A stretch of 64,000 nt of DNA from Camillea tinctor (Eukaryota; Ascomycota; Sordariomycetes; Xylariales; Xylariaceae): NCBI GenBank assembly GCA_022578605.1, contig MU394065.1:434001-498000 (forward strand), in the 5' to 3' direction. Positions 11,689-22,234 of this stretch are shown in pieces (position 1 is the first letter of the stretch; each line of letters begins with the position of its first letter). Made by a program: the position numbers and the translations under genes. The notes under the pieces are model-generated. The model ran no database searches. It saw only the letters and a list, made by a program, of their open reading frames with translations, and had not been told where the DNA came from.

Positions 11689-11909
11689 ATCTCCACGGAA
11701 CCGCTGACTGGGCTGCCGGATACTCTAGTGAGGAGGCCACCCTCGTCGGCGAGCCCGAGGTGGCCGCCGCCGAGGCCGCCACCGGCTTCTCGTTCGTTCA
11801 GAAGGCTACTGTTTTCGGCGTAATCCTCGCTCTCGTTGCTATCTACATGCGCGTGTCTCGTCAGAGTGGTGACAGTGACGACCAGGGATACTCCAAGTCT
11901 ATGGCGTAG
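11689..11909 (+). CDS. Alternative last exon of cyclophilin B encoding a transmembrane tail
   Basis: Splicing from 11570 to 11689 (118-bp intron with GCTGATAC before the TTTCCAG acceptor) keeps the frame and replaces GIHVEL with a 74-residue tail, making a 275-residue protein. The tail has an acidic/alanine linker, then FGVILALVAIYM, a single membrane span, and a short basic then acidic cytosolic end finishing in KSMA. Codon quality, clean phase and the membrane span argue that it is a real exon. This form would be a type I membrane-anchored cyclophilin. Confidence 0.7.
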
Positions 11910-12269
11910 GTAGTTATCCAACTACTAGGTAAAACACACTCAAAATTATCTTTCCGGGTTTAAGAGTTAAATTATACAATACAAGGCGCAAGTTTCCAAG
12001 TATTTCCAAAGACTTAACCAATTTGTTTTTGTAACAGTGACTGGTTGTCGTTGTCTGATGTTATGTTATGTATCCATCACGTGTGATCAAGTTGAAAAAT
12101 AATGGCTGCCAAAAAAAATCCGAGTAGGGGTTTTTCTTTTTATAAGTGAAAAAAAAGTTTTTAGTTCAACTTCAACTTTCGCCTTACCCAAACGAAAAAG
12201 TGTAGTAAAAGAAAAAAAAAAGAATTCAATACCGAAAGCAACCAAACGGATACAAACGCTCAATCGAAG
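11910..12269. other. Spacer between cyclophilin B and TRM112
   Basis: This 360-bp tandem (head-to-tail) spacer is AT-rich with A-runs near 12110 and 12209. It holds the cyclophilin 3' UTR and the TRM112 promoter. A CACGTG E-box-like hexamer occurs near 12078. No gene is seen. Confidence 0.5.
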
Positions 12270-12881
12270 ATGAAGGTATTAAGTCTTAACTTCCTGACCT
12301 GCGCGGTCAAGGCTTGTAAGAGCTCGTCCAATTCGTATCCTCTGCACCCCAAGGACGCCGAGCTAGTGCAGGACGATATCGAGGTCAACCCTCAGCTCCT
12401 GATCAACCTGCTGCCCCGCTTAGACTGGGCTGCCCTATCTACCACGGCCACTGAAGTATGTCTACCTTCTCTCTCTCTCTCTATATATATATACATATAT
12501 ATATATCATATCCTGTTATATAAGTCACAGTGCACGTGATTTTCTTCTCCTTTTTTTTTTCTATTTTTCGTATACATCAGAAAAGGATCGGAGAAAAAGA
12601 GAATAGCGAATAGAGAGTGGGAAAAAATATTTGCTAATATATAAAAACCAAAAAAAATTCAGCTCGGGTTCCCACCCCTACCCGCGCAGCCCCCGACGGC
12701 GGAGGACCTGCAGTCGGGCGACGGGGAGGACGGCGCCGGTAATAAGACCCTGAGGGACCTGCATAACCTGCTCGTCGAGACGCAGATGATGGAGGGCAAG
12801 CTGGTGTGCGCCAACTGCGGGCACGAGTACGCCGTGCGCGAGGGGATCGCGAATTTCCTGCTGCCGAGCCATTTGGTCTGA
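12270..12881 (+). CDS. TRM112: Trm112, activator subunit of tRNA, rRNA and eRF1 methyltransferases
   Basis: Exons 12270-12455 and 12663-12881 give 134 residues. The protein starts MKVLSLNFLTC with paired Cys residues (LTCAVKAC) and ends with the second Cys pair CANCG, the zinc-binding arrangement of Trm112, followed by the family's hydrophobic end IANFLLPSHLV. Trm112 is the small obligate partner that stabilises Trm9, Trm11, Bud23 and Mtq2, linking tRNA, 18S rRNA and release-factor methylation. The 207-bp intron has a standard GTATGT donor and holds a (CT)n(TA)n microsatellite at 12469-12506. Confidence 0.95.
12469..12506. repeat. (CT)n(TA)n microsatellite in the TRM112 intron
   Basis: About seven CT units run directly into TA units with one CATA interruption. 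It starts about 13 nt after the 5' splice site of the TRM112 intron. Confidence 0.9.
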
Positions 12882-13583
12882 TGCGATGGATGGGTGGGTG
12901 AAGGAAGGGGGGAGAGGAGAGGTGGATGTGGATGTGGGTGTGGGTATATGGTCGGGCGACTAGGCTCTTCTTCTCGTGGGATAGACGAGTAGAAGTCATG
13001 GTGAGGCTGGGTATGTTTGAACAGAGGAACTTTCTCCCAACGCATGTATGGCATTCACGAGAAGAAGAGGAGGAGGAGGGGGAAATAGAGAGATGGGAAG
13101 GGGAAAGGGGCGTTGAGGAGTTTGATATATAAAAAAAGAAGAAATTCAAGTCAAGGCCCCAAGTCATTAGGAATATAGGGTTAGAAAAGGGGAAATAAAG
13201 AATCTTCATCCAGCTACACTCTCTACTTTATCGTGTACGAGTGTATCTGTATTTGTATATTTCCCCCTTCTTCTTTACTCTCAGCGATCAAACGACGGAC
13301 CGGGAAAGATTCTTCACCTTCACCTTCAATGCTTCTATGCTCAAACAGAAAAGCGAGATATAACCCGTTGAAGTCCTGACTCCCATTGACAATAACGATA
13401 AAAAAACAGCAAAATAACCTAAATCATACACTGGCCAATCCATTGTTTGAAGTTCCTATCACCTCCCTTTGCGTCTACATGTTTCTTCTTGCTATCGTCC
13501 CCCTCCCATTGGTTGCATTCTTCTTCATGTTACATGTGATGTAGTATAGGATTGTTCCCACCAGCGTCGCCACTTATCCACCC
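12882..13583. other. Convergent 3' flanks of TRM112 and BIG1
   Basis: This 702-bp tail-to-tail region has a G/A-rich left half with GGATGTGG repeats (12920-12950) and a purine block at 13060-13130. No conserved ORF is present. Confidence 0.6.
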
Positions 13584-14790
13584 TTACTGCTGCTTCTTCT
13601 GCGCGGCCGGGCCATTCTCCTTGTCGAACGCGCCGTAGGGGACCTCGAGACTGGCGACGGCGGAGATGCCGGCGTAGAGCATCGACATTAGTATGATCAG
13701 GACGATGAGACCCATGAAGATACCTGTACGGAACTTGTTAGTGATGACCAGATACTCCCCCCGCTTCTCTCTCCTACTGAGGACCATTTCCCCAAAGTGA
13801 GAGAAGTAAAAAGGAAGGGATAAGACAGAAGAGACGTACCTGGCGTGAAGAATTGGTATTTATCGAACAGACCCAGCTTGCTGTCGCTGTCAGCTGCCCT
13901 CCGGACAACGCCCTGTAGCTGCCTCTTGAGCTCCGTGTGCACGCCGTCCTCGAAATCAGCCGTGTATGTCCTAGGGGTCTCGGTTCGCGCGCCTCCCGCA
14001 TAGACAACGGTATAGCTACCCTCCGCATCGTACTGCCCCAGCACCAGGCCCAGCTCATCATCTATCCTTCAGTCAGCGACCAGAATCATATCCCATACAA
14101 GATTACCGATACGTATGAATCAAGTTTCTCGGGTTCCATCAATGTGAAAAAAAAAAAAAGGAAAAGGAAAACTCACCGTTCTCCTGCAGCGTCTTGGCCC
14201 CGTCGACGGCCGACAGCTCGATCTCGTCGATGGCCGACGCGGGCACGCCGCACGTCTCCCGTATGTACCGCGCGACGGACCGCACGAGGTCTGAGTCCAC
14301 ATCGTCGACTACCTCGGCGACGCTGTACCGGGTCGCGGCGGCATCGAGGGCGCTGCTCAGACGGGGCACGGCGTCCCGCGAGCGCAGGTGGCGGGCGGCG
14401 TTCAGGCCGGGCTGCGAGACCAGCACATACCGGTCTGTCGGGCAGGAGGAAAGGAGCTGCTTCGTGGAGGAGAGGACCTGGGCGCTCGACTGGAGTTGTG
14501 GGTGGTCGTGGTTCGCGGAGGGGATTCTGTTTTTGTAGGGGGGCAATGGTTAGAGAGTGGTAAAGTATATTGGGGCATGGTGAATAGTGAGGTTTGCAAG
14601 GGGTAAGGGCAGGTAGGCGATAGAAAGAGAATTGACGACTCTGGGTGGTTGTTGATAACCGCGTGGATGGACTGGGCGGTTGGACGAAGACGTACTTAGC
14701 TGTCGAGAAGAGGATGAAGGGAGATGAATCCGAGAAGGCGTGCGCCGAAGCGCAGAGGGCTGCGACGGTCGCAGGAACGGAGAGACGCAT
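13584..14790 (-). CDS. BIG1: Big1-like ER membrane protein (V-ATPase S1/VOA1 transmembrane domain)
   Basis: Exons 14790-14696, 14526-14177, 14061-13840 and 13723-13584 give 268 residues with matching phases. An N-terminal signal peptide (about 1-19) is followed by a lumenal region without strong motifs. Near the C terminus a single membrane span (GLIVLIILMSMLYAGI) is followed by the family hallmark YGAFDKE and a short basic tail. Yeast Big1 is an ER membrane protein required for normal cell-wall beta-1,6-glucan. The C-terminal domain is shared with the V-ATPase assembly factor Voa1 and subunit Ac45. Residues after the span are strongly diagnostic; the lumenal part diverges quickly in this family. 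Confidence 0.85.
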
Positions 14791-15682
14791 CGTATCGTTT
14801 CGTTATCGTATCTTTGTTGTATTGAGGAGGGGTGGAGGGAATATCGCGATGTATGGTCAATGATGACGATAAAAGGATATAGTCGTAAGTAATAGAGGTA
14901 ACAAAATCGATTAATTAATGCTTCGAGCTTTCCAAGTCGGAGCTTATAGTAGCAATGAACGCCTTTTAGTGGACGCTTACGTTTCTTCTAGGTTGCACAC
15001 GGCAAGTTCCACTTGACGTCCGATTAGGAACTCTATCAACCCCCTAGGGGTGCTTTCAAGCCAAGTTTTAGGTGGTTGAACTCTATAAGGTCTCTGGAGA
15101 TTAATGTTAGCTACACCCTGATGGGGTGCTAAGTTGTAATCATATCTACATAGATAAGAGATGGACATCTGAGAAATACAACATAGTTCTTTATGTGCTA
15201 CTTGGTCTTTGAATCTCAAGAATATAATACGATAGAAAATAAATCAAAAAATTGAATTTATTTAAATCGGGTCTTATATAATATGTACATCTTGAAAAAG
15301 AAAAGATAATGCGTTGCTTTTTCCTAGAATTCAAGTGTTGACTTCCTAAGCTGATCATTACTGACTTACACTACCTGCCATTTATCGATAATGCATACAT
15401 CCCCTAGAACCGGATCCGCCTAGAACTGCCTAACTTTAGGTAGTTTTTAGTGGAGAAGTAGAGCGCCATCATTACAGAAATCTTCAAGTTCGTCCAAGGG
15501 ACCTAAGAAAAAAAGAGCTTCCAAGCGGCCAAAAGGTTAAAACATTATACCCAGCCATTTTGGGCTACTACGCGAAAAAAATAAGCCTTACCAATTGGAT
15601 TCGATTCCTTAATTTTACTTCTCCTCTACACCGAAAGTGAGCTAGAAAAAAAAGATAGGGAGAAGATACAGAAAAAAGCAAA
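14791..15682. other. Divergent promoter region, BIG1 / RRP17
   Basis: About 890 bp, AT-rich in the middle (15230-15290). No gene is seen. The segment contains the promoters of both neighbours. Confidence 0.55.
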
Positions 15683-16441
15683 ATGTTCGCACGTCCAAGA
15701 CCGAAGAAGAACGTGCTATCGCAGGCGCCTCGGAAGCGCAAAGTCCACCACGGCGTCGAGGAGATCAAGTTCGACAACGAGGCCCGCGTCGACTACCTGA
15801 CGGGCTTCCACAAGCGCAAGGTGCAGCGGGCGAAGCAGGCGCAGGAGCAGGCGGCCAAGAAGGCCCGGCAGGACAAGATCGAGTTCAGAAAACATGTAAG
15901 CAAAAGGATATTTGCAAATACGGAAGAAGTAAGAAATGCCGTTAACCTTTTTTTTTTTCCCTTCTTCTGTTAGCTCCGCGAGGATCGGAAACGGCAGGCC
16001 GAAGAACATGTTCAGCATGTAGAGGCCATATTGAAGGAGGCCCAGCAGGCGGGCTACATAGACGGTGGAGATAACGACAACGACAGCGAGGACGGGGAAT
16101 GGGGTGGTTTCCAGGATGCGCCCGCTGCGCCGGAAGACATAGTAGATCACGAGGAGGAGTACGTTGACGAGGAGCGGTACACGACCGTTACGGTGGAATC
16201 TGTCAGTGTTTCAAAGGACGGTTTGTTCAGCTCCAGACCGGACGAAGAGGAAGGGGAAGATGCGGAGGACGGAAAGGGAGAAGGGTCTACGACGGCGGGT
16301 ACGGCTACTACGGGCGGACGCAACGAAAAGAGTCGGCCGCCCAAGAAGAAGAAACCAAAGTTTCGCTACGAGACTAAGTTGGAACGGCAGATTAGCCACA
16401 AAAAAGAGAGAGCCAGTAATAAAAGGAGACCGAGAGATTGA
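15683..16441 (+). CDS. RRP17: Rrp17/NOL12-family nucleolar rRNA-processing protein
   Basis: Exons 15683-15895 and 15974-16441 give 226 residues. The N-terminal half holds the Nop25 domain (EIKFDNEARVDYLTGFHKRK) and a long, highly charged helix; a disordered acidic part and a basic C-terminal tail (KKKKPKFRYETK) follow. Rrp17 is a nucleolar 5'-3' exonuclease-type factor for 5.8S and 25S 5'-end maturation of pre-60S particles (family knowledge). Charge pattern, length and motif all fit. The 78-bp intron ends in a long T tract before the acceptor. Confidence 0.92.
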
Positions 16442-16749
16442 CAAATTCATCGTCTCTATCAAGCTTGGTTGGTCCCAAGGGCTATTGCAGCTCATCATAT
16501 CTAAAGCCATGAAAAGTCTTGTTGTTGTCCTTGTTGCACGCAACCATTGTCTGAACAATATGTCCATCATTGATAATAATCTCAGAATCCCTCCGTCAAG
16601 ACCTAGTCCCAAGAACCGGTCGACTAGCCGCGCACTCTGAGTAGGTTGACATGATGATGATAGTGTTCGCAGAAGAAACCTCCATCGTCCTCCACCAAAA
16701 AGACACGCCTTAACCGATCTCGATCTCGATCCACTCGTTCGGGGGTAGC
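16442..16749. other. Convergent 3' flanks of RRP17 and tropomyosin
   Basis: This 308-bp tail-to-tail spacer holds both 3' UTRs. No further feature is recognised. Confidence 0.6.
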
Positions 16750-17717
16750 TTAGATGTTGCCAATCTCGGCCTGCAGGTCCTCCAACTCCTTCTGAAGTGC
16801 TTGGTACTTCTTGGACATCTCCTCGTACTTGCCCTCCCACTGGTCTCGCTCGTTCTCGAGGGCCTGTACCTTTCGTTCGAAGTGTCCGGCTTTTACGTCA
16901 GTTTGTCTTAGCCTATTATAGAAGAGAACTTTGGTTAGCGTACCCGCTCATTAGAGTGGATAAATATCGGTGAAGAAGGGGGGGGAAGGGATGGAGAGAG
17001 AGAAAAGGAAAGAAAAGTAATCGAAAAACAAAAAAGGGGGTAGTAATAGGAGGCAAGTAGGTTAGGTTAGGTTAGGCGATGGGGCACTTACTTCTCATTC
17101 ACCTCACGAAGATTCTTGTCTGACTCTTCGGCTTCCTCCTCGAGTAGCTGGAGTCTTCGTTGGAGTGTTTCATTCTGCGTACCATGTTGCTGGCCCTCAT
17201 CGGCTGCCTTCTTCAAGTCCTTGATGTTTGTGTCGAGTCTCTCGTTCTCCGACTCCAAAAGGCCGTTCTTGTGGGATAGGGAAGTGATCTCTTGCTCCTT
17301 GGCTAGGTTCTCCTGTTCGAGAGCCTTCAGCTTAGTCTGCAGCTCCTCGACTTTAGCGGCGGATTCATCAGCCTCCAGACGGAGCTGGTTCATTTTCTGC
17401 AGGGTGACCTCATGTTAATCTTGCCGCTGTATATGCAAGTACTTGCAATAAAGAAAAATATAGAAAAAAGGCAAAATGTGTTATGTGTGCGTATCATCTA
17501 GATAGGTAGTAAAAAAATCAAGGGTAGAACAGAGAAGAGAGGAGCAAAGCAGAGCGCATCTTTCTCGTCGCTGCTATTCCTTATTCTTCTAGTCCTTCTG
17601 CTTCTGCTTTCCCCCCCTTATTCTGCTGTTTCTGATGATGATACCGCTATGGGTGAGGTAAGAGGGGACACAACTAGGGCTGCGAATGTTCAGACTGACC
17701 TCCTTGATGCGGTCCAT
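16750..17717 (-). CDS. TPM1: Tropomyosin
   Basis: Exons 17717-17700, 17396-17092 and 16912-16750 give 161 residues, the same length as fission yeast Cdc8 and yeast Tpm2. The first exon encodes only MDRIKE, then KMNQLRLEADE begins an uninterrupted heptad coiled coil to the C terminus (EDLQAEIGNI). Tropomyosin stabilises formin-made actin cables and the cytokinetic ring. The 303-bp first intron after an 18-nt first exon is long for this window. The second intron contains three TTAGG-type units near 17058-17076. Confidence 0.95.
17058..17076. repeat. Short TTAGGT tandem inside the tropomyosin intron
   Basis: About three TTAGG(T) units sit just upstream (plus-strand view) of the 5' splice site of intron 2. 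They resemble telomere units, but TAGGTTAGG words are common in this genome's spacers, so a telomere origin is not implied. Confidence 0.6.
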
Positions 17718-18617
17718 GGTGGGCTGTTGGTTGGGTTGTTAACAAGTAGAGAAATAGAGTCAAGGTCACGAAGTGTGTTGACAGGAAGATAGAGTAGAGA
17801 AGTCGACAGACGCAAGTCGCAGGTGATGGATAAACTGTTTTACGTGAAGAGCGGATGCAGAAAAGGATAAAGGAATGAGATTTGGGTTTGGTTGATCGGC
17901 TTGGATGAATGAGTGTGTGGAATTTCAGGTTGGTGAATGAGCGACTTCAAATGGAACTGCCCCGCCCATGAAAGATGATGGTCAGGCAAGATAGGAGACA
18001 GGGAGCTCAGTTTCCTGCGCACTGTATGATCCGCTTTGTCATACGTAGCTATACGTAGCAGGAACAACTAAAGGGTAGCTGCAACCAATCAAAATCTTAG
18101 GCAAACTACCAACCCTACGTACTGTGCTTAGTACCTCCCCCCTTTACTGTGACCCACTTAAGCCCATTTGACCCATTTCCCAGGGAGTCAGGGGGTTACC
18201 CAAACCCCGCAGCCACCCCCTGGTTGCTTTGCCAACTGCACTTAGAGAAATCAGGGCACGTAAAAAAAACAAATCTCCCGAACCGTGGAATCACCTTCAT
18301 TTCATTCGCCCAACAAATGAACAAATCAATTATTTACTCTAATTAGGAGCGGTGAACATTCTAATGATTTGCATTTGATCGGATCCTATTTTGATTACCA
18401 CTTGGATTACCACTTGGCTGGGAAGAAGAGCTTCCAAGGTTGAAGTCCTCTTGCCTCATCGCCCTTCCTCGGCCCGGGTGGAATATTCCATCGCATCCCC
18501 TCCCCACAGCTAGTCAAAGACTACCGAACTACTACCAACACCCTACTCGGACGGACCGTCTCGTCTCATTTCATTTGTATTCTCGCCCCTTCTAACCTCC
18601 CAAGGTACTTACTCAAC
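17718..18617. other. Divergent promoter region, tropomyosin / securin-like
   Basis: About 900 bp. A directly repeated TTGATTACCACTTGG-like word occurs at about 18391-18418. No gene is seen. Confidence 0.55.
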
Positions 18618-20043
18618 ATGTTGGCCGCTCGTAACCAGGAGAATCTCGCCTACAACCACCAGAATGGTGCTGCTCTCAAGCAGCAGCAAGGCCAACGATC
18701 AAAATATCCCAATACACCCATCAAGGTGCCCCTCAAGGACGAGAATGCCACCCACGCCATCGGGGGCGCTAAGAGTGTCCTCGGTGGTCGGTCGCGTGGT
18801 AATGAAAATGTGATGACTTCGAAGGGGCAGAGAGGTTTGGATAAGTCCAGCTTTGTCACGCCAATGCGTATGTTACTGGTGCTACTCAGATTACCGAGGA
18901 AATTATCTAATTTGTGAGCTAGCATCGCGTTCGAGGGCGATCCTCGGGGACAAAACCACCAACGCAAAAGCCCAGGGCCAGCAGACAGTCCGAGGAGCCG
19001 AAAAGTCTCAAGCCAATGCTCCCAACACCTCTAAGCCTAAGCAGAAGCAACCGCAGGCTGAACTGCTGAAGTTGGCCGTTCACGCTGACGAGCACGACGC
19101 ATACTCGAGTGAGGATGAAGTCGAATATTGCCCCCCGAAGCCAACGGACCTCCCGTACCAATCGGACGTTTTCCCTGATGGCGTCCTGACGTTTGACGCA
19201 CTCAAGCCCGAGAATCGATTGAAGGGTTTCTACAATTATTACTTCAACCCCGTCGACGAGAATGGCGTCACTCTTGCCGACAAACAGCTGGAAAAGCGGA
19301 ACAAGAAGGCATTTGAGGAGGGCGAAAGACTGATCCAGGAAGACATGGAGAACCTGCAATGGGGTATCGGAGACGAATTGGACGTCGAGGAGAAGAATGC
19401 GAAGAAGGCCTCGGTTCCTACCAAGATTCCAACGAGAATGGCCGCTCCGAAGTCATCGATCCCACGCAAGACACCATCGACTTTCCGATCTAGGAACGCT
19501 GCCGAGGCCCTTTCTATGGATGACTCGACAAAGTCGCTTCAGAGAAAGGCAGCGAAGACCTCGCCTAAGAAGCGAACCTCCTTCGCCACCGGCGTCGCTC
19601 TGCGAGCTAGCAGAAAGCCTAACGCCCAGCCGACGGCCGGTCCTAAGAGGACGCCTTTAGAGGCCAAGGGCATCGAGACTAACTCGCGAGCGACCATTGG
19701 GTACAGCAAGGGTCGGGCCGCAGCATCCATGCTCGCACGTGGAACCACTACGACCAAGCCTCTGAAGCCGGCGTCCAAGAGCCGTGCGCCTCGCCCTAAG
19801 AACAACACGGTGACGTCGAAAGACTCGCAGAGCACGATCACCCCCGCGAGATTCGCTCAGGACCAGGCCGCGGCCGCCGAAGACCAGGAGTGGAAGACGC
19901 GGGTGCCCTTCCTGTCCATCTTCAACCCGGAAGACGACGAGGACGACTGCGATATCCTGGCGGGCGGGCTGCCTCCCAGTATGATGGGTGCGGGTGAAGA
20001 AGAGGAGGAGGAAGAAGAGTTCGAGCTCAAGCTCGTCGACTAA
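18618..20043 (+). CDS. Securin-like protein (Cut2/Pds1 family), candidate separase inhibitor
   Basis: Exons 18618-18867 and 18923-20043 give 456 residues. The protein is rich in Lys, Pro and Ser with no globular domain. Residues 88-97 (RAILGDKTTN) form a destruction-box-like motif, and an acidic segment at 147-155 (EDEVEYCPP) resembles the conserved segment of fission yeast Cut2. A basic middle region and a strongly acidic C terminus (about eight Glu in a row) follow. Securins are disordered, bind separase and are degraded by APC/C at anaphase, so resemblance is limited to such short motifs. No canonical KEN box is seen; only QEN/NEN variants occur. The gene model is firm and the function is an inference from motif order. 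Confidence 0.65.
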
Positions 20044-21259
20044 TGCGGATGAAACACCCCCCCTCCTACCCACACCTATCCAGTCGACTATATGTGGCGT
20101 TTCTCGGTGAAAAGGAGTTCAACTTTTTTTTTATTTGACCAACTCCGGGAGGTTGTGGCATCAGATTGGCGTTTATGAAACTACGATTATCGATCATCAG
20201 AGGAGAGAAGGGGGGAAGTCCTCCTTTTTTTTGTTTTATTCGTGTACACCCTGATTTGGTACACAAGACGAGGGAAAGAGAAGGGTGACTCCTGGGTATG
20301 TGATGGATGCCTTACAACACCTACTCAGGGAGAACATCAATTGTTCTTAAAAGCACATCTGCCTTATAGGTATTAGACTGTTCGTTGTTATTACGCGGTG
20401 TTTTGTTTTATTTATCTTACAAAAAACGGTTTACAACGGTGGCTTGCTCGTTGGGCTTGGCTTATGTGTTGCTTCTTCTTTTTTTTCTCCTTCTCCCTTA
20501 CGTCTCTCTCTCTCTCTCTAATGCTCGTATCCGCAATGAGGAACTCGGGACTTTACGAAACGTGGCATGTTGTATAATAATTTCTCATGAGTCTTACTTG
20601 CGCAAGTGATTAACGTTGTTTATTACACCATCTTGCTCTTAATCGCTTGTGCACTAATACGTGAATTTATACGATGAAAGTAAAATATTTACCCCATACT
20701 GTGATGGTCGTAGGGATAATAAGTAGTATATTGGGTGCCATATCTGCGGTTTTTGATCGAAGGCCGTAATTATGCTCACTGTCTATCTTTCTTTTTCTTT
20801 TCCTTGTTTTCTTCTTTTTGTCACTCCATGGCAAGCCCCTAGAGAGAATAGGGAGACTGGTGAATATAAGTACTTGATATTGCTCCATATACTAAACCAT
20901 CGTGGCTCGCAACGGGAATTCTGCCCGTCTTATGCGTAGAATTTGATCTTCTTAAATACCTAGGTGTGCATGGCGTATAATCGCCCGCGTAGAGTGCTCT
21001 CTGTAAAAAAAAAGAAAAAGAGAAAAGCAAATCACATGTCCATTATCCTCCATCTCTAGTAATATGGTAGATAGTATTTTGAATCTCCGTCTCTCTTAAA
21101 CCCCCACCCCCTTTTTTTTTTCTTTGGTTCTCACCTCCGCAACACCGTAGTCGTGATTTTTGAAACAACTTATTTGACTTCCCTCTTGAAGATATACGGT
21201 TACGTTAGACCTATATGTATGCTCCTCGGAAGTACGAGTGCTTCTTGGTAATGGGGAGG
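20044..21259. other. Convergent 3' flanks of securin-like and cupin-like genes
   Basis: 1.2 kb, AT-rich with many T-runs (20120-20130, 20225-20232, 21110-21122) and a CT microsatellite at about 20502-20519. No supported ORF. Confidence 0.55.
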
Positions 21260-22234
21260 TCATAGTCCGGCCAGTCGGGCACTCTGCACTTCCCGTGCTA
21301 GGGACGCCGCCGTGTTAGCTCCAGCGTCTCGCTGCATATAGTACGGGCCCCCGTCCGTGGGACCGAGGACGCCCGCGGTCTTCAGGAACCCGCGCTTTGC
21401 GTCGAAGAAGAACAGCGTGGCGTGGAAATCCTGCGGCTCGACGTTGGAGGTGTGGTAGGCGCCCGCGGGGATCGCGTACGTCATGTCCCGCGTGTGAAAG
21501 GCAGACCCGGGGCACGTTGCGGTCACTAGCTTCTCCGTCCTCTGGAGGCGCGAGTGCTTGGGGTTGGCGACGTAGTCTGTGGTGAAGTTCTTGCCGTCAT
21601 TGCTCCACGCCAGCGCGTACTCGGCGTGGGTGGCGGCCGCTGCGCTGCTCGTGGGCTCCACGATATACGGGTCGTCCCGCCCCTTGCCCGCGAGGATCCA
21701 GCTCTGCGCGAACGCCTGGTGCGAGTGGATAGGAGTGTCCGGGTTGCCGCGTGGGCCGCCCGGCTGCCAGATGTGAAGCCGCCAAAGTTGTTCGATGTCA
21801 TCGCCATTTTTCAGGTGGCAGAGCGAGACACACAGGAACCCCTGAGAACTCTGCGAGAAGGAATTTAGGGGGCTGCCGTCTAATTCGGTTGTGAGAGCGA
21901 CGTATATCAGATTCCAGACGAACTCTAGCGCATCACCGGGCAGGGTACCGGCCGTTGGGATATCCCCGTCCTTTCTGCATTTCTCATGAACAACAGCAAG
22001 GGCAATAGTTATATTGGCGACGTGGTACTCAAGCCCCTCAAGATTTGTCCGGATTGCCACGACCCAGTCGGAAAGTGAAGGGAAAGATTCACTGGACTGA
22101 ATGACATTGGATACTTTTGACTTATCGATTTTGTTAGATAGCTTGAAGGCAATATCAACGCCCTTCAGAAGTAGGTTGAAAGTCGGCTGCGAAATCTCAA
22201 GTCGACTGATGCTGCTAGGTGGTAAGTTCTCCAT
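21260..22234 (-). CDS. Cupin-like hypothetical protein
   Basis: A single exon encodes 324 residues. The N-terminal third is helical with no match I recognise. The middle has the segment TPIHSHQAFAQSWILAG, which looks like the first metal-binding motif of an RmlC-type cupin, followed about 90 residues later by AGAYHTSNVEPQDFHATLFFF, which could be the second. It may therefore bind a metal or small ligand, but no substrate can be named. The start codon (MENLPPSS) is the first ATG of the frame. This is the only gene in the window with no recognised close family. Confidence 0.7.
   Translation of the reverse strand: MENLPPSSISRLEISQPTFNLLLKGVDIAFKLSNKIDKSKVSNVIQSSESFPSLSDWVVAIRTNLEGLEYHVANITIALAVVHEKCRKDGDIPTAGTLPGDALEFVWNLIYVALTTELDGSPLNSFSQSSQGFLCVSLCHLKNGDDIEQLWRLHIWQPGGPRGNPDTPIHSHQAFAQSWILAGKGRDDPYIVEPTSSAAAATHAEYALAWSNDGKNFTTDYVANPKHSRLQRTEKLVTATCPGSAFHTRDMTYAIPAGAYHTSNVEPQDFHATLFFFDAKRGFLKTAGVLGPTDGGPYYMQRDAGANTAASLAREVQSARLAGL

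Noticed and set aside
17058..17076. Telomere-like TTAGG tandem
   Set aside because: Only about three units, inside an intron, in a genome whose spacers are full of similar words.
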